Part shown: positions 1-5,369 of the stretch, piece by piece | How the letters are laid out: every line of letters begins with the position of its first letter | How positions within the stretch are numbered: the first letter of the stretch is position 1 | Origin: Clostridia bacterium | Lineage (GTDB): Bacteria > Bacillota > Clostridia > Christensenellales > HGM11417 | Direction: 5' to 3' | DNA: 5,369 nt | Assembly (NCBI GenBank): GCA_028700355.1 | Contig: JAQVSX010000058.1 | Coordinates: 1-5,369 of the forward strand | The notes under the pieces: model-generated | Seen by the model: the letters and a program-made list of their open reading frames with translations, nothing else | Databases searched by the model: none | Told to the model about the DNA's origin: nothing | Made by a program: the position numbers and the translations under genes

Positions 1-75
1 AGAGAATTTTTTGGAATCGGCAGCATTATAAACAATAAATTAAAGGTAAATACATTCTTAAAAGATATAACATGA
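1..75 (+). CDS. truB: tRNA pseudouridine(55) synthase TruB, C-terminal end only
   Basis: Frame 1 is open from the first base of the window to a TGA at 73-75 and gives the last 24 residues of a protein. It reads EFFGIGSIINNKLKVNTF near its end, which resembles the C-terminal strand pair of Bacillota TruB proteins (pattern F.GIG...n..LKv...). TruB makes pseudouridine 55 in the T-loop of tRNA. The catalytic domain lies upstream of the window, so the identification rests on this short tail and on position: truB directly before ribF is a very common order in Bacillota. The stop codon overlaps the ribF start as ATGA, which indicates translational coupling. Identity is an inference. That this is the end of a coding frame is well supported. 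Confidence 0.72.
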   Translation, partial: REFFGIGSIINNKLKVNTFLKDIT

Positions 76-1007
76 CAGAATTAGATATTAATTGTAAGCA
101 CAGCAAAAATTATGTTATTGCGCTCGGCTTTTTTGATAGCGTGCATATAGGGCATAGACAGATTATTGAACGGCTGAAAGAATATTCACAGCTTTACGGC
201 TGCTCAAATGCTGTTTTGACATTTGAAAATAACCCTTATCCGATTATGGGCAGAGATATTAAATTAATTTATATATATAACGAACGGCTGTCACTATTAG
301 AAAAAATGGGCATTAATGCGGTTATAAAAACTATATTTAATGAAGAATTTAAAAATATTACCGCAAACGAGTTTGCAAAAAAATTATATAATAACTTTAA
401 TATTAAACACATTCTATGCGGATATGATTTTAATTTTGGACAAAACGCAGAGGGAAACACCGCTTTTTTAAAAAGCTTTTTTGATAAACATAATATAAAA
501 GTTGACGTTCAGCAAAAAATAACCTATGATGGCAAACGGGTTTCAAGTACTTTTATCAGAAAGCTTTTGTTAAAAGGCGATATAAAAAACGCAAATAAAT
601 TGCTCGGTGAGCCGTATTTTGTTACGGGCAATGTAATTCACGGAGAAAAATTAGGAGCAAAGCTGCTTTATCCCACTATCAATATTAAACCTTGTGCCGA
701 AAAAATTGAGCTGATGCAAGGAGTATACAGCACAACGACTGAAATAAACGGGAAAACTTATAAAAGCGTTACTAATTGCGGCGGCAAACCTACATTCGAC
801 TTAGACAAATATCAGATTGAGACTTATATAATCGATTATGACGGTAACTTATATAATAATAAAGTAAAAATAAATTTTTTACAAAGGCTGCGGGGATTAA
901 TAAAATTTGATAATTCCGAGAAACTTAAAACACAGATAGCCAAAGATATAGAAAAAACTAAAAATATTATCAGTAAAAATTATATAAATTTTAGCGGGGT
1001 GTTATGA
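72..1007 (+). CDS. ribF: Bifunctional riboflavin kinase / FAD synthetase
   Basis: This enzyme phosphorylates riboflavin to FMN and then adenylylates FMN to FAD in the cytosol. At 311 residues it has the usual length of the bacterial bifunctional form. The N-terminal nucleotidyltransferase (FAD synthetase) domain shows GFFDSVHIGH at residues 19-28, matching the GxFDGxHxGH nucleotide-binding motif, then GYDFNFGQNAEGN at 117-129 and SSTFIRKLL at 158-166 (the ISSTxIR motif). The C-terminal kinase domain starts near 183 with GNVIHGEKLG. It continues with PTINI at 201-205 (canonical PTANI, Mg-ATP binding), GVYS at 217-220, the likely catalytic Glu at 250, and FLQRLR at 269-274. Small departures are PTFD where PTFG is usual and LYNNKV where LYGxxV is usual. 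The start overlaps the truB stop (ATGA), and the stop overlaps the next start in the same way. No FMN riboswitch is visible upstream. Confidence 0.96.
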   Translation: MTELDINCKHSKNYVIALGFFDSVHIGHRQIIERLKEYSQLYGCSNAVLTFENNPYPIMGRDIKLIYIYNERLSLLEKMGINAVIKTIFNEEFKNITANEFAKKLYNNFNIKHILCGYDFNFGQNAEGNTAFLKSFFDKHNIKVDVQQKITYDGKRVSSTFIRKLLLKGDIKNANKLLGEPYFVTGNVIHGEKLGAKLLYPTINIKPCAEKIELMQGVYSTTTEINGKTYKSVTNCGGKPTFDLDKYQIETYIIDYDGNLYNNKVKINFLQRLRGLIKFDNSEKLKTQIAKDIEKTKNIISKNYINFSGVL

Positions 1008-1867
1008 TAAAATTCGGACCGTCAGGCAATTCAGAAAGCTTTTATAATCAGGGTTATTCTTCTACTTATGATACGCCCAAATATTTGCATGATTTAGGTC
1101 TTAATGCTTTTGAGTATTCATTCGGCAGAGGAACTAATCTGAGCGTTGATAAGGCAGCGCTCTTTGGCGAGGAATTTTCTAAATACAATATAGAAGTTTC
1201 TGTGCATGCGCCCTATTACATTAATTTTGCTAATACAGATGAAGAAAAAATAAGCAATTCTATCGGCTATATATTATCGAGCCTTAAAAGATTAAAAGCA
1301 ATGGGGGGCAAAAGATGCGTTTTTCATACGGCTACCGAAGGTAAAGAGCTGAGAGAAAAAGCATTTGAAACAACGCTTAAAAATATAGAAAAAATGCTTT
1401 TTGTTGTTTATGAATCAGGATACGGCGATATGGTTTTATGTCCGGAAACTATGGGTAAAATAAGACAAATAGGAACGGTAGAAGAAATATTGACAATATG
1501 CAAAATGGATAATATTTTTATTCCGACATTTGATTTCGGACATATAAATTCTCGTGAAAAAGGCTTGCTAAAATCCGCTGATGATTATAAAATAATTATA
1601 GACCAAATATTTGAAGCGCTTGGCGAAGAAAAAGCAAAAAACATACACATACATTTTTCTAAAATACAATACGGAAACGCAGGGGAGATAAGACACTTAA
1701 CAATGGATGATAATATTTACGGACCTGAATTTGAACCGCTTGCACAGATTTTAAATGAATACAAAATGACTCCCGTTGTGCTTTCTGAATCTAACGGTAC
1801 ACAGGCAGAGGATGCTCTTTTAATGAAAAAAATATATTATGATATAGCAGGCGGTAACAATGCTTAG
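1004..1867 (+). CDS. Endonuclease IV-like TIM-barrel protein (AP endonuclease family 2)
   Basis: The 287-residue protein matches the xylose-isomerase-like TIM barrel of endonuclease IV (Nfo), a zinc enzyme that cuts DNA 5' of abasic sites in base-excision repair. Ligand positions known from E. coli Nfo can be placed: His68 in VSVHAPY, His108 in VFHTA, Glu148 in CPETMGK, Asp177 and His180 in FDFGHI, His215 in IHIHFSK, His231 in EIRHLTM and Glu262 in LSESNGT. The E. coli DxH pair (Asp229/His231) reads IRH here, so one aspartate ligand appears replaced. I recall related clostridial proteins with GExxH at this place, so this is probably a subfamily trait. The gene begins in an ATGA overlap with ribF, preceded by a weak GGGG-type ribosome site at 996-999, and ends 8 bases inside the next gene. 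The family is secure. AP endonuclease activity itself is inferred, and a related sugar-isomerase-like role is not excluded. Confidence 0.85.
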   Translation: MIKFGPSGNSESFYNQGYSSTYDTPKYLHDLGLNAFEYSFGRGTNLSVDKAALFGEEFSKYNIEVSVHAPYYINFANTDEEKISNSIGYILSSLKRLKAMGGKRCVFHTATEGKELREKAFETTLKNIEKMLFVVYESGYGDMVLCPETMGKIRQIGTVEEILTICKMDNIFIPTFDFGHINSREKGLLKSADDYKIIIDQIFEALGEEKAKNIHIHFSKIQYGNAGEIRHLTMDDNIYGPEFEPLAQILNEYKMTPVVLSESNGTQAEDALLMKKIYYDIAGGNNA

Positions 1868-2921
1868 AATCGATAAATTAAAACAGCTTGAAATATGTGA
1901 TGCTTATTTTATATCATCATCTACAAATCGTTACTATTTTTGCGGGTTCAAATCTTCTTTCGGCTATGTTATATACACTGAAGGAAACGCATATTTTCTT
2001 ACAGATAAAAGGTACGGCGAAGAAGCCCGTGCATTTTTTAACGGACAGAGCATTAAGGTAATAGACGGCAATAAAAATCAATTAAACGATGCGATACAGG
2101 AAATTTTAAGCTCTGCTTCAATTAATACCGTCGGTTATGAAGACAACAGAACAAGCTGCAGCGATTTTAACGATTTAAGCGGACTGATAAACAAAAAATT
2201 TATTGCGGTCGGAAAGCAGATAGACAAACTGCGCATTATTAAAGACGAATATGAATTAGCTCAAATTGAAGCCGCACAAAAGGTTACAGATAAGGCATTT
2301 GCTAAAATATTAACAATTATAAAGGGTGGCATGACCGAAAAAGATATATGCGCAGAGCTTGAATATCAGCTTAAAATTAATGGTGCAGACGGTATTGCAT
2401 TTGATACAATAATTGCATCGGGCAGCAACTCTTCTTTGCCGCATGCATCATTATCAAAAAGAAAAATTGAAAACGGCGACTTTATTGTAATGGACTTCGG
2501 CGCAAAATATAACGGATATTGCAGCGATATGACACGTACCATATCGCTGGGCAAGCCGTCGGCGGAAATGGTAAAAGTATACGAGACTGTTTTAAAAGCA
2601 CAGACGCTTGCAATAAACGCTTTAAAAGCAGGAATAAATTGTAAGGAAATATATAATATTTCCAACAATTATATTTCTGCCAACGGGTATGAAAAACAAT
2701 TTTTGCACGGCTTAGGGCATGGGTTAGGTTTGGAAATTCATGAAGGGCCTTGGATAAACAATTTATCAGACGAAATACTTGAAAAAAATACTGTTGTAAC
2801 AATCGAACCGGGTATATATATAGAAAAATCTTTCGGTGTAAGAATAGAGGATTTAATAATAATTAAAGAAAACGGCATTAAAAATCTTACAAATGCCGAT
2901 AAAAAACTAATACTTATATAG
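1860..2921 (+). CDS. Xaa-Pro aminopeptidase (M24 family, aminopeptidase P type)
   Basis: This is a cytosolic metallopeptidase expected to remove N-terminal residues that precede proline, using two Mn or Co ions. The N-terminal creatinase-like domain (about residues 3-120) includes STNRYYFCGF at 21-30. The C-terminal pita-bread M24 domain begins near 133. All five metal ligands are visible: Asp212 (VMDFG), Asp223 (CSDMTRT), His287 (HGLGHGLG), Glu316 (TIEPGIY) and Glu330 (VRIED). His195 (LPHAS) and His294 (EIHEGP) match the substrate-site histidines of this family. There is no signal peptide. At 353 residues it has the length of the short Bacillota form (B. subtilis YqhT type). PepP-like and PepQ-like (prolidase) specificity cannot be told apart from sequence alone. 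ATG at 1860 overlaps the preceding gene by 8 bases with an AGGCGG site at 1849-1854. Placement directly before efp is common in Bacillota. Confidence 0.92.
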   Translation: MLRIDKLKQLEICDAYFISSSTNRYYFCGFKSSFGYVIYTEGNAYFLTDKRYGEEARAFFNGQSIKVIDGNKNQLNDAIQEILSSASINTVGYEDNRTSCSDFNDLSGLINKKFIAVGKQIDKLRIIKDEYELAQIEAAQKVTDKAFAKILTIIKGGMTEKDICAELEYQLKINGADGIAFDTIIASGSNSSLPHASLSKRKIENGDFIVMDFGAKYNGYCSDMTRTISLGKPSAEMVKVYETVLKAQTLAINALKAGINCKEIYNISNNYISANGYEKQFLHGLGHGLGLEIHEGPWINNLSDEILEKNTVVTIEPGIYIEKSFGVRIEDLIIIKENGIKNLTNADKKLILI

Positions 2922-2940
2922 TACTATGCACTGCATAGTA
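2918..2940. repeat. Overlapping palindromes in the peptidase-efp gap
   Basis: TACTATGCA at 2922-2930 and TGCATAGTA at 2932-2940 are exact inverted copies around one base (C2931). In RNA this would be an 8-bp stem with a 3-base loop. The palindrome ATAGTACTAT (2918-2927) overlaps it on the left and contains the upstream stop codon. No T run follows, so it is a poor intrinsic terminator. The dyad ends 9 bases before the efp ribosome site, so it may be an operator, a processing hairpin or a dispersed palindromic repeat. The sequence is certain and the function is unknown. Confidence 0.7.
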
Positions 2941-2949
2941 ATTTATTAC

Positions 2950-2954
2950 GGAGG
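2950..2954 (+). promoter_or_regulatory. efp ribosome binding site
   Basis: GGAGG lies 5 bases before the efp ATG at 2960. It is the strongest Shine-Dalgarno match in the gene string, consistent with high expression of an abundant translation factor, and it fixes the start. Confidence 0.85.
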
Positions 2955-2959
2955 AATTT

Positions 2960-3520
2960 ATGGTATCAGCAGGAGATTTTAGAAAGGGTTTGACAATTGA
3001 AATTGACGGAACTGCATTTGTTGTAGTAGATTTTCAGCACGTTAAGCCGGGTAAAGGAGCGGCTTTTGTACGCACAAAAATTAAAAACGTTATTACAGGC
3101 GCAGTTTTAGAGCGTACTTTTAATCCTTCCGACAAAATGCCCAAAGCTAATTTAGAGACAAAGAAAATGCAATATCTTTATAATGAAGACGGTTTGTATT
3201 ATTTTATGGACAATGAAACATATGAGCAGCTGCCGTTAAATAAATCTCAGATAGAGGAAGCTTTGCCTTATATTAAGGAAAATGATGTCGTTACAATTAA
3301 ATTTTTCAAGGGAAATCCGTTTTCTGTTGAGCCGGAAAATTTTGTAGAATTAAAAATTATAGAATGTGAACCTGCGGTAAGAGGAGATACGGCAACCAAT
3401 GCCACTAAACTTGCCACATTGGAAACGGGCTTTGTTGTAACGGTACCCATGTTTATTGAAAAGGGAGAATCAATCAGAGTTGATACCCGTTCAGGCGAAT
3501 ATATGGAAAGGATTAAATAA
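2960..3520 (+). CDS. efp: Translation elongation factor P
   Basis: EF-P binds ribosomes stalled on polyproline stretches, between the P and E sites, and stimulates peptide bond formation. The 186-residue length is typical. The start [10 protein letters not shown] matches the family's M(I/V)SAxDFRkG opening. Domain I (about 1-62) carries the loop [12 protein letters not shown] at 27-38, with Lys32 at the tip that contacts the P-site tRNA acceptor end. In B. subtilis the equivalent lysine carries 5-aminopentanol, in E. coli beta-lysine. Domain II spans about 66-127. Domain III (about 130-186) holds the family signature around [15 protein letters not shown] and ends [15 protein letters not shown]. 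The GGAGG site 5 bases upstream supports this start. No epmA, epmB or ymfI-like modification gene is in the window. The adjacent upstream aminopeptidase is a common neighbour in Bacillota. Confidence 0.97.
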   Translation: MVSAGDFRKGLTIEIDGTAFVVVDFQHVKPGKGAAFVRTKIKNVITGAVLERTFNPSDKMPKANLETKKMQYLYNEDGLYYFMDNETYEQLPLNKSQIEEALPYIKENDVVTIKFFKGNPFSVEPENFVELKIIECEPAVRGDTATNATKLATLETGFVVTVPMFIEKGESIRVDTRSGEYMERIK

Positions 3521-3540
3521 ATCATTGTACCTAATTACAA

Positions 3541-3546
3541 AGGAAG
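3541..3546 (+). promoter_or_regulatory. purB ribosome binding site
   Basis: AGGAAG (with preceding AA) lies 6 bases before the ATG at 3553 and supports that start. The 32-bp gap after efp has no terminator-like hairpin with a T run, so purB is probably co-transcribed with efp. Confidence 0.7.
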
Positions 3547-3552
3547 TTTGTT

Positions 3553-4989
3553 ATGAATAAAACAATTTATCAGAATCCGCTTATTTCAAGATACTCAAGC
3601 AATGAAATGTCTTATATTTTTTCTGAGGAAAATAAATTTAAGCTATGGAGAAAGCTTTGGGTAACGCTTGCAGAGTCTCAAAAGGAAATGGGGCTTAATA
3701 TAACAGATAAGCAAATAGATGAACTTAAAAAATATCAAAACGATATAAATTACGACATTGCCGAGGCAAGAGAAAGGGAAGTGCGGCACGATGTTATGTC
3801 TCATGTATATGCTTACGGCAAGCAATGCAAGCAGGCAGCTCCAATTATTCATTTGGGAGCAACTAGCTGTTATGTTACTGACAATTCAGAATTAATGATG
3901 ATGTATTCCGCTTTAAATTTAATTCAAAAGCGGCTTATAAAAGTAATTAGTAATTTAAAAAAATTTGCAACTGATAATAAAGATTTGGCTACTCTTGCGT
4001 TTACTCATTTTCAGCCCGCTCAGCCTACCACCGTAGGAAAAAGAGCGGCTTTATGGCTTTATGATTTATTCAATGATTTTGAAAATATCCAAAATTTAAT
4101 TAATGATTATAAACTGCGCGGTTTAAAAGGCACAACGGGAACACAGGCAAGTTTTATGCAGCTATTTGACAACGACAGTCAAAAAGTTAAAGAGCTTGAA
4201 AAAAAGGTATTAAATAAATTGGGCTTTAAAAAGTCTTTTGCTGTTACCGGTCAGACTTATTCAAGAAAATTTGATTATTCCGTTTTAGCGCTTCTCTCTC
4301 AGATTGCTCAAAGCGCATATAAATTTAGCAACGATATCAGGCTGCTTCAAAGCCGTAAAGAGTTAGAGGAGCCGTTTGAAAAAAACCAAATAGGCTCATC
4401 TGCTATGGCATACAAAAGAAATCCTATGAGATGTGAAAGAATCGGCGCATTAAGCAGATATATTATATCATTGCCGATAAATTGTTCGATTACTGCGTCG
4501 TCGCAGTGGCTGGAAAGGACTCTTGACGATTCCGCAAACAGAAGGATTGTACTGGCAGAGGCATTTTTGGCTTGCGATGCTGTGTTGAAACTCTATAATA
4601 ATGTTACAGCCAATTTAGTTGTTTATCCCAATATTATCAATAAATATTTACAACAAGAATTACCCTTTATGGCAACCGAAACTATACTTATGGAATGTGT
4701 TAAGGCAGGGGGCGACAGGCAATTATTACACGAAGAGATAAGAAAATTATCTATGCAAGCCGCTCAAAATATAAAAGATAAGGGTTTGGAAAACAATTTA
4801 ATACAGCTGATAAAGGGAAACGCAGCTTTCAGCGCCGTGCATAACACTATGGATGAAATTATGTCGGCTAAAAGCTTTACCGGCAGGGCTGCAGCGCAAG
4901 TGGAAGAACTTTTAGAAGAATATATTATCCCGATATTAATTAAATACAAGCATTTGCTTGACGAATCTCAGGAAGACATAAAAATATAA
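3553..4989 (+). CDS. purB: Adenylosuccinate lyase
   Basis: This fumarase-superfamily homotetrameric enzyme releases fumarate from SAICAR (to AICAR) and from adenylosuccinate (to AMP), acting twice in purine synthesis. Recognisable regions are VRHDVMSHVYAYG at 77-89, HLGATSCYVTDN at 100-111, THFQPAQPTT at 151-160 with the likely general-acid His152, and the mobile signature loop GSSAMAYKRNP at 281-291 with the catalytic Ser (282 or 283). This loop has Ala where MPYKRNP is usual. Later segments QWLERTLDDSANRR (318-331), QELPFMATE (368-376), VKAGGDRQ (383-390) and SFTGRAAAQVE (441-451) closely follow the animal ADSL-type enzyme. At 478 residues it fits that long type rather than the roughly 430-residue B. 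subtilis type. No other pur gene is nearby and no PurR box or purine riboswitch is visible upstream. It is followed by a terminator hairpin. Confidence 0.96.
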   Translation: MNKTIYQNPLISRYSSNEMSYIFSEENKFKLWRKLWVTLAESQKEMGLNITDKQIDELKKYQNDINYDIAEAREREVRHDVMSHVYAYGKQCKQAAPIIHLGATSCYVTDNSELMMMYSALNLIQKRLIKVISNLKKFATDNKDLATLAFTHFQPAQPTTVGKRAALWLYDLFNDFENIQNLINDYKLRGLKGTTGTQASFMQLFDNDSQKVKELEKKVLNKLGFKKSFAVTGQTYSRKFDYSVLALLSQIAQSAYKFSNDIRLLQSRKELEEPFEKNQIGSSAMAYKRNPMRCERIGALSRYIISLPINCSITASSQWLERTLDDSANRRIVLAEAFLACDAVLKLYNNVTANLVVYPNIINKYLQQELPFMATETILMECVKAGGDRQLLHEEIRKLSMQAAQNIKDKGLENNLIQLIKGNAAFSAVHNTMDEIMSAKSFTGRAAAQVEELLEEYIIPILIKYKHLLDESQEDIKI

Positions 4990-4994
4990 CTAAA

Positions 4995-5010
4995 AATATA
5001 TCGATATATT
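4995..5010. repeat. 16-bp perfect palindrome after purB
   Basis: AATATATCGATATATT is its own reverse complement. It begins 6 bases after the purB stop and 13 bases before the terminator hairpin. With only two G/C pairs it would be a weak RNA hairpin. It could be a protein site or chance in AT-rich DNA. No function is assigned. Confidence 0.45.
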
Positions 5011-5022
5011 GCGATTAAATAT

Positions 5023-5065
5023 AAAAATACATAGTACTATGCAAAACAATATACTATGTATTTTT
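5023..5065. terminator. Probable bidirectional intrinsic terminator after purB
   Basis: A perfect 14-bp inverted repeat pairs 5023-5036 (AAAAATACATAGTA) with 5052-5065 (TACTATGTATTTTT) across a 15-base loop. It starts 33 bases past the purB stop. The arm ends give a T run on the + strand and, from the A run, one on the - strand, so it could act both ways. The stem is poor in G/C (two pairs), which makes termination strength uncertain. The T run ends exactly at the insertion-sequence left end, so U-tract bases beyond 5065 may have been displaced. The first arm also contains half of a second palindrome, CATAGTACTATG at 5030-5041. Confidence 0.65.
5030..5043. repeat. Second copy of the ATAGTACTATGCA motif
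   Basis: ATAGTACTATGCA at 5031-5043 is identical to 2918-2930 in the gap before efp. Within it, CATAGTACTATG (5030-5041) is a perfect 12-bp palindrome. In both places the motif lies in a noncoding gap and is followed by an inverted partner (TGCATAGTA at 2932-2940, ATACTATGTA at 5051-5060). This suggests a dispersed palindromic repeat or a binding site rather than chance, but two copies cannot prove it. Confidence 0.5.
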
Positions 5066-5090
5066 GGGTTCTATAATAAATGTTGGGGTG
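5066..5090 (+). repeat. Left terminal inverted repeat of the ISL3-type element (estimated extent)
   Basis: The segment opens with GGGTTCT and closes with TGTTGGGGTG. These are the conserved ends of the terminal repeats I recall for ISL3-type elements. It lies 110 bases before the transposase start. Its inner limit is uncertain because the right-hand repeat is not in the window for comparison. Confidence 0.65.
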
Positions 5091-5134
5091 TAAAGAAAAA
5101 GCATCTCAATATTTTTTAATTTAGGGCATAAAAA

Positions 5135-5208
5135 TGAGAGCATAAATTCTTTAAACTTAGTAAAATTAGTTTGACAACAAATAACTAAGGAGAAAGATTA
5201 TGCTCTCA
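5135..5208 (+). promoter_or_regulatory. Long leader hairpin covering the transposase start codon
   Basis: TGAGAGCATAA (5135-5145) is the exact inverse of TTATGCTCTCA (5198-5208), which contains the ATG at 5200. After a 2-base bulge (5146-5147), TCTTT (5148-5152) pairs with AAAGA (5193-5197). Further in, CTTAGT (5156-5161) pairs with ACTAAG (5184-5189), and TTTG (5170-5173) with CAAA (5178-5181). That is 26 base pairs in one rod-like structure, enclosing the start codon and part of the ribosome site. The likely role is to block translation of transposase from transcripts entering from outside the element, as known for IS10 and IS200. A transcript starting inside the hairpin would lack the 5' arm. 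The pairing is seen directly and the role is inferred. Confidence 0.7.
5187..5192 (+). promoter_or_regulatory. Transposase ribosome binding site, partly inside the hairpin
   Basis: AAGGAG lies 7 bases before the ATG at 5200 and fixes the transposase start. Its first three bases (5187-5189) are in a stem and the last three (5190-5192) in an internal loop of the leader hairpin. Confidence 0.8.
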
Positions 5209-5369
5209 GAAAATAATTGTATCACAAAATTACTTGGATTAAAAGATGTTTTTGTAAATTCTGTTGAAGAAACAGAAAATTATTTATGTATTAACATTGA
5301 AACAGTGCCTAAACTGCATTTATGCCCTTGTTGCAGACAACCTACTTCGTATATACATGACTATCGCAT
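5200..5369 (+). CDS. ISL3-family transposase, N-terminal part (cut by window end)
   Basis: Fifty-six complete codons are present, from ATG at 5200 to the window edge, with no stop. The protein opens MLSENNCITKLLGLKD, then VEETENYLCINIE at residues 22-34. A cysteine cluster LHLCPCC follows at 39-45, and IHDYR at 52-56. This layout (LLGL-D-V..VEE...CPxC....HDYR) is that of the N-terminal zinc-binding domain (zf-ISL3) of ISL3 transposases, which recognises the terminal repeats. The DDE catalytic domain would lie beyond the window, so activity cannot be assessed. The start is supported by AAGGAG 7 bases upstream. No convincing promoter pair is visible. TAAAAT at 5161-5166 could be a -10 box but lacks a good -35. 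Confidence 0.85.
   Translation, partial: MLSENNCITKLLGLKDVFVNSVEETENYLCINIETVPKLHLCPCCRQPTSYIHDYR

Larger units (their letters stand above)
5066..5369 (+). mobile_element. ISL3-family insertion sequence, left part (runs off the window)
   Basis: The element is recognised by its transposase N-terminus and by the left-end sequence, which starts GGGTTCTATAATAAATG and continues TTGGGGTG, as in ISL3-type terminal repeats from Bacillota. It holds a 134-base leader and the first 56 codons of the transposase. The right end and the target duplication lie outside the window, so intactness cannot be judged. ISL3 members usually make 8-bp target duplications. If the left tip is 5066, the duplicated target would be GTATTTTT (5058-5065), inside the purB terminator. 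The family call is fairly firm. The exact left boundary is an estimate. Confidence 0.8.

Noticed and set aside
1..71. FMN riboswitch or promoter before ribF
   Set aside because: The stretch is an open reading frame ending in the truB-like tail, and no conserved RFN element is seen.
2366..2802. Two overlapping minus-strand open frames (2366-2668 and 2482-2802) within the M24 peptidase gene
   Set aside because: They lie opposite conserved metal-ligand segments of a clear peptidase, have no recognisable domains, and overlap each other. They are shadows.
2887..2922. Possible efp promoter with TTACAA and TATAGT
   Set aside because: The spacing is wrong for a standard sigma-A promoter and alternatives match poorly. 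In AT-rich sequence such fragments are common.
3268..3525. Minus-strand open frame of 85 codons over the end of efp
   Set aside because: It is fully antisense to the conserved EF-P signature region with no recognisable protein. It is a shadow frame.
3525..3540. Small inverted repeat TTGTA...TACAA between efp and purB
   Set aside because: Five pairs with a 6-base loop and no T run is too weak for a terminator and is expected by chance.
5171..5176. TTGACA as a -35 box for the transposase
   Set aside because: A -10 box at normal spacing would fall on the ribosome site-start codon region, leaving no leader. No suitable partner is present, and it more likely forms part of the hairpin apex.

Overview
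The window is AT-rich DNA carrying the housekeeping gene string truB(end)-ribF-endonuclease IV-like-M24 aminopeptidase-efp-purB, all on the + strand, followed by the left end of an ISL3-type insertion sequence. The truB-ribF junction, the M24 peptidase-efp pair, strong GGAGG-like ribosome binding sites and the Clostridia-like protein forms suggest a low-GC Bacillota, probably class Clostridia. Genus cannot be read from this window.

Bases 1-2921 hold four genes packed with overlaps: the last 24 codons of truB (1-75), ribF (72-1007), an AP-endonuclease-like TIM-barrel gene (1004-1867) and an M24 Xaa-Pro aminopeptidase (1860-2921). Two junctions are ATGA overlaps and one is an 8-base overlap, so this is very likely one mRNA with coupled translation. 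A 38-bp gap with a compact inverted repeat (2922-2940) precedes efp (2960-3520). A 32-bp gap then leads to purB (3553-4989). No strong promoter is visible inside the string, so efp and purB may be read from upstream.

After purB come a 16-bp perfect palindrome (4995-5010) and a perfect 14-bp hairpin with flanking A and T runs (5023-5065), best read as a bidirectional terminator. Its last T directly abuts the left end of an insertion sequence (from 5066). The transposase gene starts at 5200 and runs off the window after 56 codons, with an ISL3-type cysteine cluster. Its leader can fold into a long hairpin (5135-5208) that buries the start codon.

Functionally the genes serve tRNA pseudouridylation, FMN/FAD synthesis, probable DNA base-excision repair, dipeptide or proline-peptide turnover, rescue of ribosomes on polyproline, and purine synthesis. 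I see no new multi-gene system here. The most interesting signals are non-coding: the hairpin over the transposase start, the insertion-sequence/terminator junction, and a 13-base motif shared by two intergenic dyads.
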